Assembly: GCA_963971575.1 (NCBI GenBank)
Contig: OZ020616.1
Location: 33,460,306 to 33,524,305, forward strand
Length of the DNA: 64,000 nt
Source of the DNA: Liopterus haemorrhoidalis
Taxonomy: Eukaryota > Arthropoda > Insecta > Coleoptera > Dytiscidae
Direction: 5' to 3'
Below the pieces are notes generated by a model. It saw nothing but the letters and a program-made list of their open reading frames with translations, ran no database searches and had not been told where the DNA came from. Positions 10,062 through 21,689 of this stretch are shown one piece after another (the first letter of the stretch is position 1; each line of letters opens with the position of its first letter). The translations under genes and the position numbers were made by a program.

Positions 10062-11170
10062 GATAAAGACATATTTTCTGTTCTAAGGAATATTTCTTCT
10101 TCTTATGTATAGACCTTCGGAATATTTGAAATTATAAATTCTGGTGCTCATTTCAAAGACACTAGAAAACACATAAATGTTGTCTTATCTTGTATATTAC
10201 ATTACTCTATGTTGTGTTAAATAATCCTTGAAATTTTCTAACAGAAAATACCAATATTTTCCGATTTTAATTGCAGAGTTCCTAAAGAAAGAACATTTTT
10301 ACTTTGAACCTTGTTCTTGTTCAGTTACATACTCTGTTACTGCCGGATCTCCGCTTCTATTGGGTAACACCATCCGCAGAACAGATATTATAGAGAAAAC
10401 CATTGTCCCAGGTAAACGGAGCAGCAAACGAAGGTGAAGAGGCTCAAAACGATGGCTCGACATTACAGAAGATCAGCTACTCCATGGGATCACAATGTAT
10501 AATAAAAGATGTTATGACAAAGTAGTTACTAAAAAAATCCTACTAGGTTCGACGGAGGTGGGTTGGTTCTTAACTAAACAGTCCTGTTCCGGATACGAAA
10601 ATTAGTCACATATAACGTAAAGATAGTCGTAGAGTGTCAAACAACAACTTCCGGTGTCAGGATTTTCATCTATTGCTTAAATGTGTGGCTCCCTGTATAA
10701 CTACCAGTTCATAGTGCTAAATTTCATTTCTCACTAATTTATCCCATGAATTTCGCAAAAATGTTTTCTGTTTCCAGGTTGAACTAAACATATGGCAGCA
10801 GGGCCGCTGCCTGGGTATCATTCGCCTCGTACGCAACATTCGTAAGACCAAGACAGGTCCTGGCTGAGGGTAAACACGTGACTGTGACTGTTTTAGAGGA
10901 GCGGCCAACAGCGGTTTCTAGGCGGTTATAAAGTTTAAAAAACAAAATGTCAATGTGGAAAGCGATAAGACTGTTTCAAAATAATTAAAAGAAGAATGAA
11001 ATCAATCCCATGTTTACTTTTTTTGACTTTTATAATTTGTTCAGATTTGAAAAATGAAAAAGATACAGGCGGTCCTTTGAATCGCTTCCTTTTCTCACAA
11101 AGGCCGTACTGCTAGTTTTACTGGCTGGTTTATTCAAATGCAGCGAAAAGTGGGTTTGCACGCGGGAGGC
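10062..11170. other. Intronic sequence without recognised genes
   Basis: AT-rich sequence with one conspicuous pyrimidine tract and AG near 10775 (TTTTCTGTTTCCAG). Short open stretches follow, but no donor-bounded homology to a known protein was recognised. Confidence 0.5.
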
Positions 11171-11173
11171 TAA

Positions 11174-11658
11174 AGCCTGGAACAGAATGCACAGCGCGCT
11201 ACGCCGTCAGCGCGCCGTCATTTGCGAAGGCGTTGCGTTAGCGCCTTTGAGAACGGCGTTCAATTTTCGCTTGCACACAATGCCATAATTTTTAACGCCG
11301 TCTAAGTGTCACGTGACAACCTATATCTGTATTTATACGTGTGCTTTCTTTTATTAAAATTATAATGGATGATGAAGACTTGTGTGTGATGTTATTTATG
11401 TTGTATGCAAGTTATTTATACATACAAACACTTTACCATTCAGTAAAAACTGAGGTTAGGTGTTCTACGTCAACGTTCAACGGCGTCAAAAGTTGGAAGT
11501 TGACGAACATTCAGTATCAACGGCGTTGGAACGCCGCTAGGACGTTACACATTCTGTGCACTTGCGTACGACAGCTTGGTTTTAACTTTCCTCTGACAGA
11601 TAGCTCCGTCCAAACGGCGTCAACGCGCCTTAGAACTCGTTGCATTCTGTTCCCCACT
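11174..11658. mobile_element. PIF/Harbinger-like MITE (485 bp)
   Basis: Left end AGCCTGGAACAGAATGCA and right end complementary to AGTGGGGAACAGAATGCA; GGAACAGAATGCA is identical in both. It is flanked by TAA (11171-11173 and 11659-11661), the usual 3-bp duplication of PIF/Harbinger. The interior is rich in CGCC/GGCGTT motifs. An ORF of 106 codons across it has no recognisable product. Confidence 0.62.
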
Positions 11659-11768
11659 TAAGTACTCTGGATGGGCACTGCATAAGACTGCCATCTACTA
11701 GAATTGAATCCAAATGCCATAAGTGTGCAAACCTTCATAAGATCGTGTTCTACAAGTAGGACTATAAA

Positions 11769-12289
11769 CCCTTTACCGCATAGTGTGCCATATTTGGCAC
11801 ATTCCGATTTTTATTTTTTATTTTACTTTTAAAACTGAATCAGAACGATACTTCATGAATGTTCATATATACCACATACACAGCAATGGATCCTGCAATA
11901 TCTCAAGTAATGGGCTACAATAGATTTGAGGATATCAAGCGGAATTTGCACTTCAACGATAAGTCTGAACTTATTGAGAAAGGACAACTAGAAGATTCGA
12001 CCTTTTATTTCAAAAATTCGAGGGCGACGGTTTTTAATCCCTAATGAAGAACACCTAGCAATTGACGAGCAAATAATATGGAATAATTTTCTTTTGTAAC
12101 ATAATGTAGAATCATAATGTTCCATGTATAGCACAAACCCTAAATTATTATTTTAATTATTATTTTTTCATAAAAATAATAATTAATATTTTAAATATAT
12201 TTTTTAAATTAATTTTTCTATCAATAAGAACCAATTCCTAATGCTCATGAATTATTTCAGCCAAAAATAAAAATTCATGCAGTAAAGGG
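11769..12289 (+). mobile_element. piggyBac-type deletion derivative
   Basis: Ends are CCCTTTACCGCAT and the complement of CCCTTTACTGCAT, a piggyBac-like terminal pattern. The TTAA target sites are not preserved (TAAA and ATAA flank it). The interior keeps a fragment of the transposase: NRFEDIKRNLHFNDKSELIE near 11920, then, after a frameshift, EEHLAIDEQIIW near 12046. These match the F-x-x-I-x-R-x-LHFND and LxxDEQ motifs of piggyBac transposases. Most of the catalytic domain is missing. Confidence 0.72.
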
Positions 12290-13159
12290 ATAATACAATT
12301 TTAAGTTTTTTAATTTTAAGTTTTTAATTTTAATTTTTTTATTTGTAGTTTTTTTTAAATTATTTATTTATTTTTTATCATTAATTTTTTGTTTATCATT
12401 TTTTTATAATTTTTTGTCATTATTATTGTTAATTTGAGGTAATTTTTTTTACCAAACCAATTTCATACATTTTTTAAATTTTTTAAATACTTTATTTGGT
12501 TATTCTGTAATAATTTGTATATATGTATATTAGTACCTTAATAGCGTTCACTGTGTTGGGCATGTCCCGTTTGTGAACTCAAATTGTTTAAATAAATAAA
12601 TAACTAAAATAGATCCTAAAATTCCGCTACTTTGAAGGCATGCCCGTGAGCAGCATACCTAGAAAACGCGCATGCGGCGGCCCTATTTGACATAATCTGA
12701 GGTTGTTTTTTTATTTGTTTTTGTACCGTTATTTTCGAGCGCCTACACCTTGAAGAATACTGTAACCTTTTGAGAAGCCTTAGTATGTGACATTCTTATG
12801 ACGTGTTCTACCCACCGTAAATAAGTTTGGTGCAAAGTGTCTTCAATATTGACGATATCGTATTTATCCATAATGTTTATATTGGAATATAATCTAACTA
12901 TTTAATTCTAAATATCTTTTAATTTTTGTTTATTTTATATATTAAGGTTTTTCTGAAGTTGTATCTTTGTGTCACCGTAAAATTGAACATACAACTTCGC
13001 AATTTTCTTTGCTCACTTTAAGGAATTATTTAAGATAAGGTCTTTAAAAGAAGAAGAAGTACAATAGCAACCAATTTTGATTGCTACTCCGCTTAGTTCC
13101 AATTATCATCCTAACACGACAATGTACGCATTCAAATTTAAAGAAAACTTAATTCATGA
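12290..13159. other. AT-rich sequence, no gene seen
   Basis: Long T-rich tracts at 12290-12500, then mixed sequence. No coding or repeat signal that I can support. Confidence 0.5.
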
Positions 13160-13168
13160 TTTAACGAG

Positions 13169-15298
13169 GCTCCGTGAAGTTAGCAGTCCACTGAAAGCAC
13201 TAACGAAAATTCGTCGGCCATCCGTTAGTGCTTCGTTAGTGCCTGTTAGTGCTTCATAAAAAATCGTAGCCACCCTAACCGTTTTCGAAAAAAAAGCAAT
13301 TCAAAATGGACTGCTAACTTCACGCTTCGTTGGAAGCACTAACGAAAATTCGTCGGCCATCCGTTAGTGCCTCGTTAGTGCCTGTTAGTGCTTCATTAAA
13401 ATTTGTAGCCACCCTAACCATTTTTGAGATATTGAGCATTCAAAAAAAAAATCGTGAAGTTAGCAGTCCACTGAAAGCACTAACGAAAATTCGTCGGCCA
13501 TCCGTTAGTGCTTCGTTAGTGCCTGTTAGTGCTTCATTAAAATTTGTAGCCACCCTAACCATTTTTGAGAAATTGAGCTTTCAAAAAATCGACCGTGAAG
13601 TTAGCAGTCCACTGAAAGCACTAACGAAAATTCGTCGGCCATCCGTTAGTGCCTCGTTAGTGCCTGTTAGTGCTTCATTAAAATTTGTAGCCACCCTAAC
13701 CGTTTTTGAGAAATTGAGCTTTCAAAAAATCGACCGTGAAGTTAGCAGTCCACTGAAAGCACTAACGAAAATTCGTCGGCCATCCGTTAGTGCCTCGTTA
13801 GTGCCTGTTAGTGCTTCATTAATATTTGTAGCCACCCTAACCGTTTTTGAGATATTGAGCATTCAAAAAAATAAGCGTGAAGTTAGCAGTCCACTAAAAG
13901 CACTAACGAAAATTTGTCGGCCATCCGTTAGTGCCTCGTTAGTGCCTGTTAGTGCTTCATTAAAATTTGTAGCCACCCTAACCGTTTTTGAGAAATTGAG
14001 CTTTCAAAAAATCGACCGTGAAGTTAGCCGTCCACTAAAAGCACTAACGAAAATTCGTCGGCCATCCGTTAGTGCCTCGTTAGTGCCTGTTAGTGCTTCA
14101 TTAAAATTTGTAGCCACCCTAACCGTTTTTGAGATATTGAGCATTCAAAAAAATAAGCGTGAAGTTAGCAGTCCACTGAAAGCACTAACGAAAATTCGTC
14201 GGCCATCCGTTAGTGCTTCGTTAGTGCCTGTTAGTGCTTCATTAAAATTTGTAGCCACCCTAACCGTTTTTGAGAAATTGAGCATTCAAAAAATCGACCG
14301 TGAAGTTAGCAGTCCACTGAAAGCACTAACGAAAATTCGTCGGCCATCCGTTAGTGCCTTGTTAGTGCCTGTTAGTGCTTCATTAAAACTATTAGCCACC
14401 CTAACCGTTTTTGACATATTGAGCATTCAAAAAAATAAGCGTGAAGTTAGCAGTCCACTGAAAGCACTAACGAAAATTCGTCGGCCATCCGTTAGTGCCT
14501 CGTTAGTGCCTGTTAGTGCTTCATTAAAATTTGTAGCCACCCTAACCGTTTTTGAGATATTGAGCATTCAAAAAAATAAGCGTGAAGTTAGCAGTCCACT
14601 GAAAGCACTAACGAAAATTCGTTGGCCATCCGTTACTGCCTCGTTAGTGCCTGTTAGTGCTTCATTAAAACTTGAAGCCACCCTAACTGTTTTTGAGAAA
14701 TTGAGCATTAAAAAAAAATAACGTGCAGTTTGCAGGTCATGAAAAGCACTAATGAAAATTCATCGGTCAACCATTAATGCCTCGGTAGTGCCTGTTTGTG
14801 CTTCATTAAAATCGAAATCCACCCTAATCGTTTTTGAGAAATTGAGCATTCAAAAAAATTAACGTGTAGTTTGCAGGTCATGAAAAGCACTAAAGAAAAT
14901 TCATCGGCCAACCATTAGTGACTCGGTAGTGCCTGTTTGTGCTTCATTAAAATCGAAATCCACCCTAAACGTTTTGGAGAAATTGAGCATTCAAAAAAAT
15001 TAACGTGTAGTTTGCAGGTCATGAAAAGCACTAATGAAAATTCATCAGCCAACCGTTAGTGCTCGGTAGTGCCTGTTTGTGCTTCATTAAAAATCGGAAT
15101 CCACCCTAAGTGTTTTTGAGAAATTGAGCATTCAAAAAAATAAGCATTAAGTTAGCAGGACATAGAAAGCACTAACGAAAATTCGTCGGCCATCCGTTAG
15201 TGCCTCGTTAGTACCTGTTAGTGCTTCATTAAAATTGGAATCCACCCAACCCGTTTTTTAGAAATTGAGCATTCAAAAAAATAAGCGTGAAGTTAGAT
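13169..15298 (+). repeat. 141-bp satellite array, left arm
   Basis: About 15 units. Starts at 13454, 13595, 13736, 13877, 14018 and 14159 show an exact 141-bp period. Each unit contains GCACTAACG and, about 18 bp later, its complement CGTTAGTGC, so it can form a hairpin. It also carries three GTTAGTGC copies spaced 10-11 bp. Since 141 is 47 codons, one frame stays open for 463 codons (13330-14721). This is a consequence of the period; no domain, start context or codon conservation supports a protein. Two unit subtypes (GAGATATTGAGCATT and GAGAAATTGAGC[TA]TT) are interspersed. Inner units after 14721 are degenerate. Confidence 0.93.
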
Positions 15299-15352
15299 GG
15301 TGATTGAAATACTATATTTTTCTATAGATGGGGGTAGATTTATCTAAGATAT

Positions 15353-15574
15353 ATTAATTTATTTATTTATTTATTTATTTATTTTACATTGGCCTATTTC
15401 TGCAACGAGGCTAATCGCCGATGCCAGGGGGCGAACTCCTACACCTGGATGAGGGGTGAATGATTGTGAAATGAGAGTAATGTATACATTATTCTCGCCC
15501 GAATAATATTACCAACGGAGAATCGAACTACCGACCGCACAATCCAGACTGTTTTCACCAGTCTAAACTGCACG
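15353..15574 (-). mobile_element. tRNA-derived SINE, 5'-truncated copy in left arm
   Basis: Minus-strand copy of the SINE at 18027-18269, beginning in the middle of the tRNA-like head. The A-box and the first ~30 bp are missing. The body and the (TAAA)n tail are intact. The 3' target duplication (ATCTAAGATAT at 15342-15352) is retained, so it is the same insertion event seen in the other arm. Confidence 0.82.
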
Positions 15575-16019
15575 ATATTTTAAATCCCAAGATATTTGAG
15601 AATAGTTTTTACTACAATTTTACGCCTTCACAAATATTGTATTTTCAACCCTATCTAATTAATGTAGGGCGAACTTGCAAATTAACTTCGATGACAGAAT
15701 AAGCACCCAGAATTATCTGGTAAGTTGAAAAAGGTATGAAAACAACTAATTAATTATATCACAAGTAAAATTAGAAGAAGTCAATGTAATCTGTGTAAAA
15801 AAGCGTCTAAATCGTCTAATGTAAATAAGCAATTTTTAATAAGTGTTGGACTAAATATGACTGACGATTTAGGTATGAGAAATGATAAGCAAAATATCTA
15901 GTGTAATAAAACACAATATTGAAGGAAAGTTTCGATGTTAGTATATAATATAATCAATATAATAATATACAAATAACAAATCATCAAAACACAATTTAAA
16001 ATTTACTTCAACTAAGCAG

Positions 16020-16085
16020 AACTTTTGAACCAGCAGTATTGTTAATCCCGGCAGCCCGCTCTACCACCTAACGATCAAACTGACT
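16020..16085 (-). other. tRNA-like segment (degenerate)
   Basis: On the minus strand TGGTAGAGCGG fits the A-box consensus and a GGTTCAAAAG segment follows at B-box distance. The last B-box position does not match and no clean acceptor stem is visible. It is probably a SINE head or tRNA pseudogene rather than a functional tRNA. Confidence 0.35.
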
Positions 16086-16530
16086 CATCAGATTAATTTA
16101 TTTACTGTGATCTTCTTTCTGTGATTACTTCTGACCTATAAACGATAGGTACATGAGTCAAAGGGAAGGTCAAAAGAGGGGGGGTCACGAATATCAATGT
16201 ATATCTATCTTTGTTACACTTATATGCTACAGCATACGAACACAATAATTTTGGGTATAATAATTTTTAAATATATTTGTGACGAACAAACTAAACGAAT
16301 ATTATCATCGATTATCATCAACTGCATTGCAAACTAAAATATATAGCACCAAAGACGCGTAGTATAATACCTTATCTATCTCAATTGTGTGCGGCTTGCT
16401 TTATATTTATTAAAAATATAAAATATAAAAAAATATAAATAAACTGCAACACTTTATATTTACCTATTAAATTTTTGGCCATACTTACTTTCATTGACAG
16501 CAAAAACCGCTCTATTTTTCAATTCGATGT

Positions 16531-17704
16531 TATCGAAAATCAATTTATCGAATGCTCAATTTATCGAATGGCACGTTTATCGAAAATGCTTAGTAATATT
16601 ATGTTATTTCATAAAAACAAATTTTCTTATTAATATAAATTTTCGGTATAACTAGGGAATAGGTCATACCACTAACGTCATACCACACATGATTTGTTCA
16701 ATTTACGGTAATTCTAAACAGGTGGCATTATTATGTTAGTGTGAGTTTGTTTTGTCATTAAACTAGAAGATGGGTAGCTCGCTTCGCTCGACTTCTTCTA
16801 ACCAAACCCTTACTAACCTAACCTAACCTAAGATAGTGTTTTGTCATTAAACTAGAAGATGGGTAGCTCGCTTCGCTTGGCTTCTTCTAACCAAACCCTT
16901 ACTAACCTAACCTAACCTAAGATAGTGCTTTGTCATTAAACTAGAAGATGAGAAGCTCGTTTCGCTCGGCTTCTTCTAACCAAACCCTTACTAACCTAAC
17001 CTAACCTAAGATAGTGTTTTGTCATTAAACTAGAAGATGGGTAGCTCGCTTCGCTTGGCTTCTTCTAACCAAACCCTTACTAACCTAACCTAACCTAAGA
17101 TAGTGCTTTGTCATTAAACTAGAAGATGAGAAGCTCGTTTCGCTCGGCTTCTTCTAACCAAACCCTTACTAACCTAACCTAACCTAAGATAGTGTTTTGT
17201 CATTAAACTAGAAGATGGGTAGCTCGCTTCGCTCGGCTACTAACCTAACCTAACCTAACCTAATTACCTTGTTTTTAGATGCATAGTACTTTATTTTCCC
17301 CCATATTAGCCCAATTAAAATGCGTATCATTGTGTATGAATTTATAAAAATTATTTGCGTGCAATTGCCCATAACCTGTCTTATTAAACCTTAAAAACAA
17401 AATATTTATTTGTTTTATTATATAAGTTTTCTTATTATATTTCTTTATTTATATTCAAATACTATGTCACTTTATTTACCTTTTTTTAAACCATATAAAA
17501 ATTTTATGCAATTATTTCTTAGTCTGTCTACTTTTATTGACCACTGTTTTTTTGACTTTCCGATCCCCTCGGCATTCCTCTCAAATATTTACAAAATATT
17601 TTTTTTAGATGAATTGACGATTCGATTAATTGATCATTCGATGAATTGATTTTCGATGAATTGATTTTCGATGAAATGATTTTCGATGAACTCGTCGGTT
17701 ACCG
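16531..17704 (-). mobile_element. Foldback element A with TTAGG-like internal repeats
   Basis: The right end has tandem 15-bp units of the ATGAATTGATTTTCG type ending GTCGGTTACCG. The left end has shorter related units (AATTTATCGAA). The interior holds six 89-bp units (16750-17220), each with TAACCTAACCTAACC (complement of TTAGG repeats) and a GAAGATGGGTAGCTCGCTTC motif. Units alternate between two types, giving a 178-bp higher-order repeat. Bases 17260-17600 match, in reverse orientation, the foldback at 48791-50044. No ORF of known type is present. The right end abuts exactly the inner limit of the large foldback's right arm. Confidence 0.82.
16750..17280 (-). repeat. 89-bp minisatellite with telomere-like TTAGG runs
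   Basis: Copies at about 16750, 16839, 16928, 17017, 17106 and 17195. Each carries two to three CCTAA units; the last ends in four. TTAGG is the ancestral insect telomere repeat. Here it is short and embedded in a mobile element, so this is not a telomere. Confidence 0.88.
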
Positions 17705-18026
17705 TTTTGATGTTTTGTTATTTGTATATTATTATATTGATTTTAAATACTAACATCGAAACTTTCCTTCAATATTGTGTTTTATTACACTCGATCTTTT
17801 GCTTATCATTTCTCATACCTAAATCGTCAGTGATATAATTAATTAGTTGTTTTCATACCGTTTTCAACTTATCAGAGAATTCTGGGTGCTTATTCTGTCA
17901 TCGACGTTAATTTGCAAGTTCGCCCTACATTAATCAGATAGGGTTGAAAAACAATGATATGTGTGAAGGCGTAAAATTGTAGTAAAAATTATTCTCAATT
18001 ATCTTGGGATTTAACATATCTTAGAT

Positions 18027-18269
18027 GCCAACGGAGTGGTCGAGCGCATTAAGTCGTACAGTTTGGACTGGTGAAAACAGTCTGGATTATGCGATTGGTA
18101 GTTCGATTCTCCGTTGGTGATATTATTCGGGCGAGAATAATATGTATACATTACTCTCATTTCACAATCATTCACCCCTCATCCAGGTGTAGGAGTTCGC
18201 CCCTGGCATTGGCGATTAGCCTGGTTGCAGAAATAGGCCGATGTAAAATAAATAAATAAATAAATTAAT
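18027..18269 (+). mobile_element. tRNA-derived SINE in right arm
   Basis: A 243-bp element flanked by an 11-bp duplication ATATCTTAGAT (18016-18026 and 18270-18280). The head is tRNA-like: CCAACGGAG pairs with CTCCGTTGG, an A-box-like TGGTCGAGCGC lies near 18038, and GTTCGATTC near 18105 fits the B-box. A conserved body of ~130 bp follows, then a (TAAA)n tail. The promoter boxes are those used by RNA polymerase III. The serine/leucine-type long variable arm suggests which tRNA it came from, but this is uncertain. Confidence 0.85.
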
Positions 18270-18335
18270 ATATCTTAGATAAATCTACCCCCATCTATAG
18301 AAAAATATAGTATTTCCATCACCATCTAACTTCAC

Positions 18336-20173
18336 GCTTATTTTTTTGAAAGCTCAATTTCTAAAAAACGGGTTTGGTGGATTCCCATTTTAATGAAGCA
18401 CTAACAAGTACTAACGAGGCACTAACGAATGGCCGACGAATTTTCGTTAGTGCTTTCTATGTCCTGCTAATTTTATGCTTATTTTTTTGAATGCTCAATT
18501 TTTCAAAAACTCTTAGGGTGGATTCCGATTTTAATGAAGCACAAACAGGCACTACCGAGGCACTAACGGTTGGCCGATGAATTTTCATTAGAGCTTTTCC
18601 TGACCTGCAAACTACACGTTAATTTTTTTGAATGCTCAATTTCTCAAAAACGGTTAGGGTGGATTTCGATTTTAATGAAGGACAAACAGGCACTACCGAT
18701 GCACTAACGGTTGGCCGATGAATTTTCATTAGTGCTTTTCATGACCTGCAAACTGCACGTTAATTTTTTTTTAATGCTCAATTTCTCAAAAACGGTTAGG
18801 GTGGATTCAAATTTTAATGAAGCACTAACAGGCACTAACGAGGCACTAACGGACGGCCAACGAATTTTCGTTAGTGCTTTCAGTGGACTGCTAACTTCAC
18901 GCTTATTTTTTTGAATGCTCAATATCTCAAAAACGGTTAGGGTGCCTACAAATTTTAATGAAGCACTAACAGGCACTAACGAGGCACTAACGGATGGCTG
19001 ACGAATTTTCGTTAGTGCTTTCAGTGGACTGCTAACTTCACGCTTATTTTTTTGAATGCTCAATATCTCAAAAACGGTTAGGGTGGCTACAAATTTTAAT
19101 GAAGCACTAACAGGCACTAACGAGGCACTAACGGATGGCCGACGAATTTTCGTTAGTGCTTTCAGTGGACTGCTAACTTCACGGTCGATTTTTTGAAAGC
19201 TCAATTTCTCAAAAACGGTTAGGGTGGCTACAAATTTTAATGAAGCACTAACAGGCACTAACGAGGCACTAACGGACGGCCGACGAATTTTCGTTAGTGC
19301 TTTCAGTGGACTGCTAACTTCACGGTCGATTTTTTTAAAGCTCAATTTCTCAAAAACGGTTAGGGTGGCTACAAATTTTAATGAAGCACTAACAGGCACT
19401 AACGAGGCACTAACGGATGGCCGACTAATATTCGTTAGTGCTTTCAGTGGACTGCTAACTTCACGCTTATTTTTTTGATTGCTCAATATCTCATAAACGG
19501 TTAGGGTGGCTACAAATTTTAATGAAGCACTAACAGGCACTAACGAGGCACTAACGGATGGCCGACTAATTTTCGTTAGTGCTTTCAGTGGACTGCTAAC
19601 TTCACGCTTATTTTTTTGATTGCTCAATATCTCAAAAACGGTTAGGGTGGCTACAAATTTTAATGAAGCACTAACAGGCACTAACGAGGCACTAACGGAT
19701 GGCCGACGAATTTTCGTTAGTGCTTTCAGTGGACTGCTAACTTCACGGTCGATTTTTTGAAAGCTCAATTTCTCAAAAACGGTTAGGGTGGCTACAAATT
19801 TTAATGAAGCACTAACAGGCACTAACGAGGCACTAACGGATGGCCGACGAATTTTCGTTAGTGCTTTCAGTGGACTGCTAACTTCACGCTTATTTTTTTG
19901 AATGCTCAATATCTCAAAAACGGTTAGGGTGGCTACAAATTTTAATGAAGCACTAACAGGCACTAACGAGGCACTAACGGATGGCTGACGAATTTTCGTT
20001 AGTGCTTCCAACGAAGCGTGAAGTTAGCAGTCCATTTTGAATTGCTTTTTTTTCGAAAACGTTTAGGGTGGCTACGATTTTTTATGAAGCACTAACAGGT
20101 ACTAACGAAGCACTAACGGATGGCCGACGAATTTTCGTTAGTGCTTCCAGTGGACTGCTAACTTCACGGAGCC
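18336..20173 (-). repeat. 141-bp satellite array, right arm
   Basis: The same 141-bp unit as the left arm in inverted orientation, about 13 units. An open frame of 435 codons (18704-20011, minus) arises for the same reason. Unit subtype order differs from the left arm, showing unequal exchange or gene conversion since the arms formed. The outermost unit of each arm shares a small internal inversion (left near 13306-13335, right near 20008-20036), which confirms homology of the arms. Confidence 0.93.
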
Positions 20174-20588
20174 ATTTAACGAAACGATTCGTTTTAATTT
20201 TAGAGCATTTTTAATCTTCGTAATCATATAAATTGTACTTCAATAATTCTAATAACGTATTACCCATAAACTAGTGCTTATTGCGCTATATATTTCATTC
20301 ATTTTATATCTTTCACGAGAAATATTTTTAGTTATTGAACGCTGGTCTTTACAACGCAATACAGACGATACATCTTATTAACCTGAATAACCGAAATAAA
20401 TATCTAAATTTAAAAGAAAAACAATATTAACCATATTTGCAAATGCATTAGAGTTCAATATGAAAAGTATTGATTGATGTCGCTGTTACATTTCGATGGA
20501 ATGTGTTGAAAAATTGGAATTTGTAATAAACTGAGTACGGTTTTATTAGGGTTTTGTAGGTATGACAAAAAAAAACCTTCTGTCTGCC

Positions 20589-20623
<35 letters not shown>

Positions 20624-21689
20624 TCGGTAAAAATTGTAGCCAAACGGCTAAACCTAGAGAGTTGAAATTTTGCATGCTTATACAACTCTTTGACCCGCAC
20701 ATAGGAAAAATACTAAAACATCTAAAAAACATATCCCCCTAAAGATATAAACAAATATGAGGTCATCGAAAAAAAAAAATATATTTTTTTTAAATTCTGA
20801 GTAGGGTATCATATGAAAGCCCTTACGTGGATTAGCGAACAAATTTTTATTTTTGCAAAATAAATTATTTTGAAGCGATTTTTGCCAAAATTGTGCAAAA
20901 AAAATTTTGTCCCACACCCTGTAGCCCAGATGGTTTAAACTAAAAATCTGAAAAAATTCTAGGTAATGTACATTGGTGTGAACCGAAATAGTACAACAGG
21001 AATTTTTGATCAGATTATTTTTTTGGAAAAAAACGCATTTTTTGTGTTTTTTTGCTAATAATGTACACATGTTAAATTATAATTTATTTCTATGTTTGAA
21101 TGTATACGAAATCAGAGGGCGGGGCTTATGATTTAAACAACCAATGGAAGCCATAGGCGCTATATAAAAAAAATACTGCACATATTTAGAAACTTAAATA
21201 ATGGTATTAGACATTCGAATTAAAATTCATAAAAACAATATTTTGACATAAAAATTTGTTTTGGCATCCCAAATAATCATCATTCAGTTACTAAATACCT
21301 GCGAAACCCTGAAATTTGTGAAAATTCACACTTCACATCAATTTTTTTATGTTCTTGTCCTGAATCTGTTTAAAAGTGAATGGAATTATGTTTATAAAAT
21401 AAGGAAAATTAAAAAATCAGATAGATAATTATTTATAGGCAGTAATTAAAGTCCTTATTACTGTATACTAATACTAAAAATAAAAATAAAAATGTAATTT
21501 CAATCGATTTTTCTCAATATTTTTTTATATAAGAATATAAATTGTTTATATGGTTGAATTCTCTAGCGTGAGAACGACTAGTATAAAAAAAAAATCATCT
21601 TTAAGCAGATGTCCCACTTGGTTTCCTACAAGTTTGTTAATATTTTGTGTCTCTCTAATAATAAAGAAAATAATGGCGGTGTCCCGTAT

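Larger units (their letters stand above)
13169..20173. mobile_element. Giant foldback element (7,005 bp) with satellite-built arms
   Basis: The outermost bases are GGCTCCGTGAAGTTAGCAGT on the left and their complement on the right. The element is flanked by a perfect 9-bp duplication ATTTAACGA (13160-13168 and 20174-20182). The left arm is 13169-15990 and the right arm 17704-20173. Each has an outer array of 141-bp units and an inner unique part of about 0.65 kb containing the same SINE. The centre (15991-17703) holds a tRNA-like segment and a second foldback with TTAGG-like repeats. No transposase is present. A 9-bp TSD with arms built of tandem repeats is the pattern of Drosophila FB elements (MULE-related), so an FB-like, MULE-mobilised element is the best guess. 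It sits in the 23.8-kb intron of the cyclase gene. Confidence 0.9.

Noticed and set aside
10775..10870. Possible plus-strand exon after a good pyrimidine tract and AG (VELNIWQQGRCLGIIRLVRN)
   Set aside because: Ends in a stop after about 30 codons, with no recognised homology or partner exon.
13330..14721. 463-codon ORF (and the 435-codon ORF at 18704-20011) as a repetitive protein gene
   Set aside because: The open frame follows from an exact 141-bp (3x47) satellite period. Both arms of a foldback element show it, there is no signal peptide, promoter or domain, and unit differences are not restricted to synonymous sites.
16750..17280. Telomere or subtelomere
   Set aside because: TTAGG runs are only 3-4 units long, interspersed in 89-bp repeats, located inside a foldback element within a gene intron, and the relative at 49.3 kb is inverted.
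18027..18120. Functional tRNA gene
   Set aside because: Head of a SINE with TSD and (TAAA)n tail; the tRNA fold is imperfect and the copy is repeated in the other arm.
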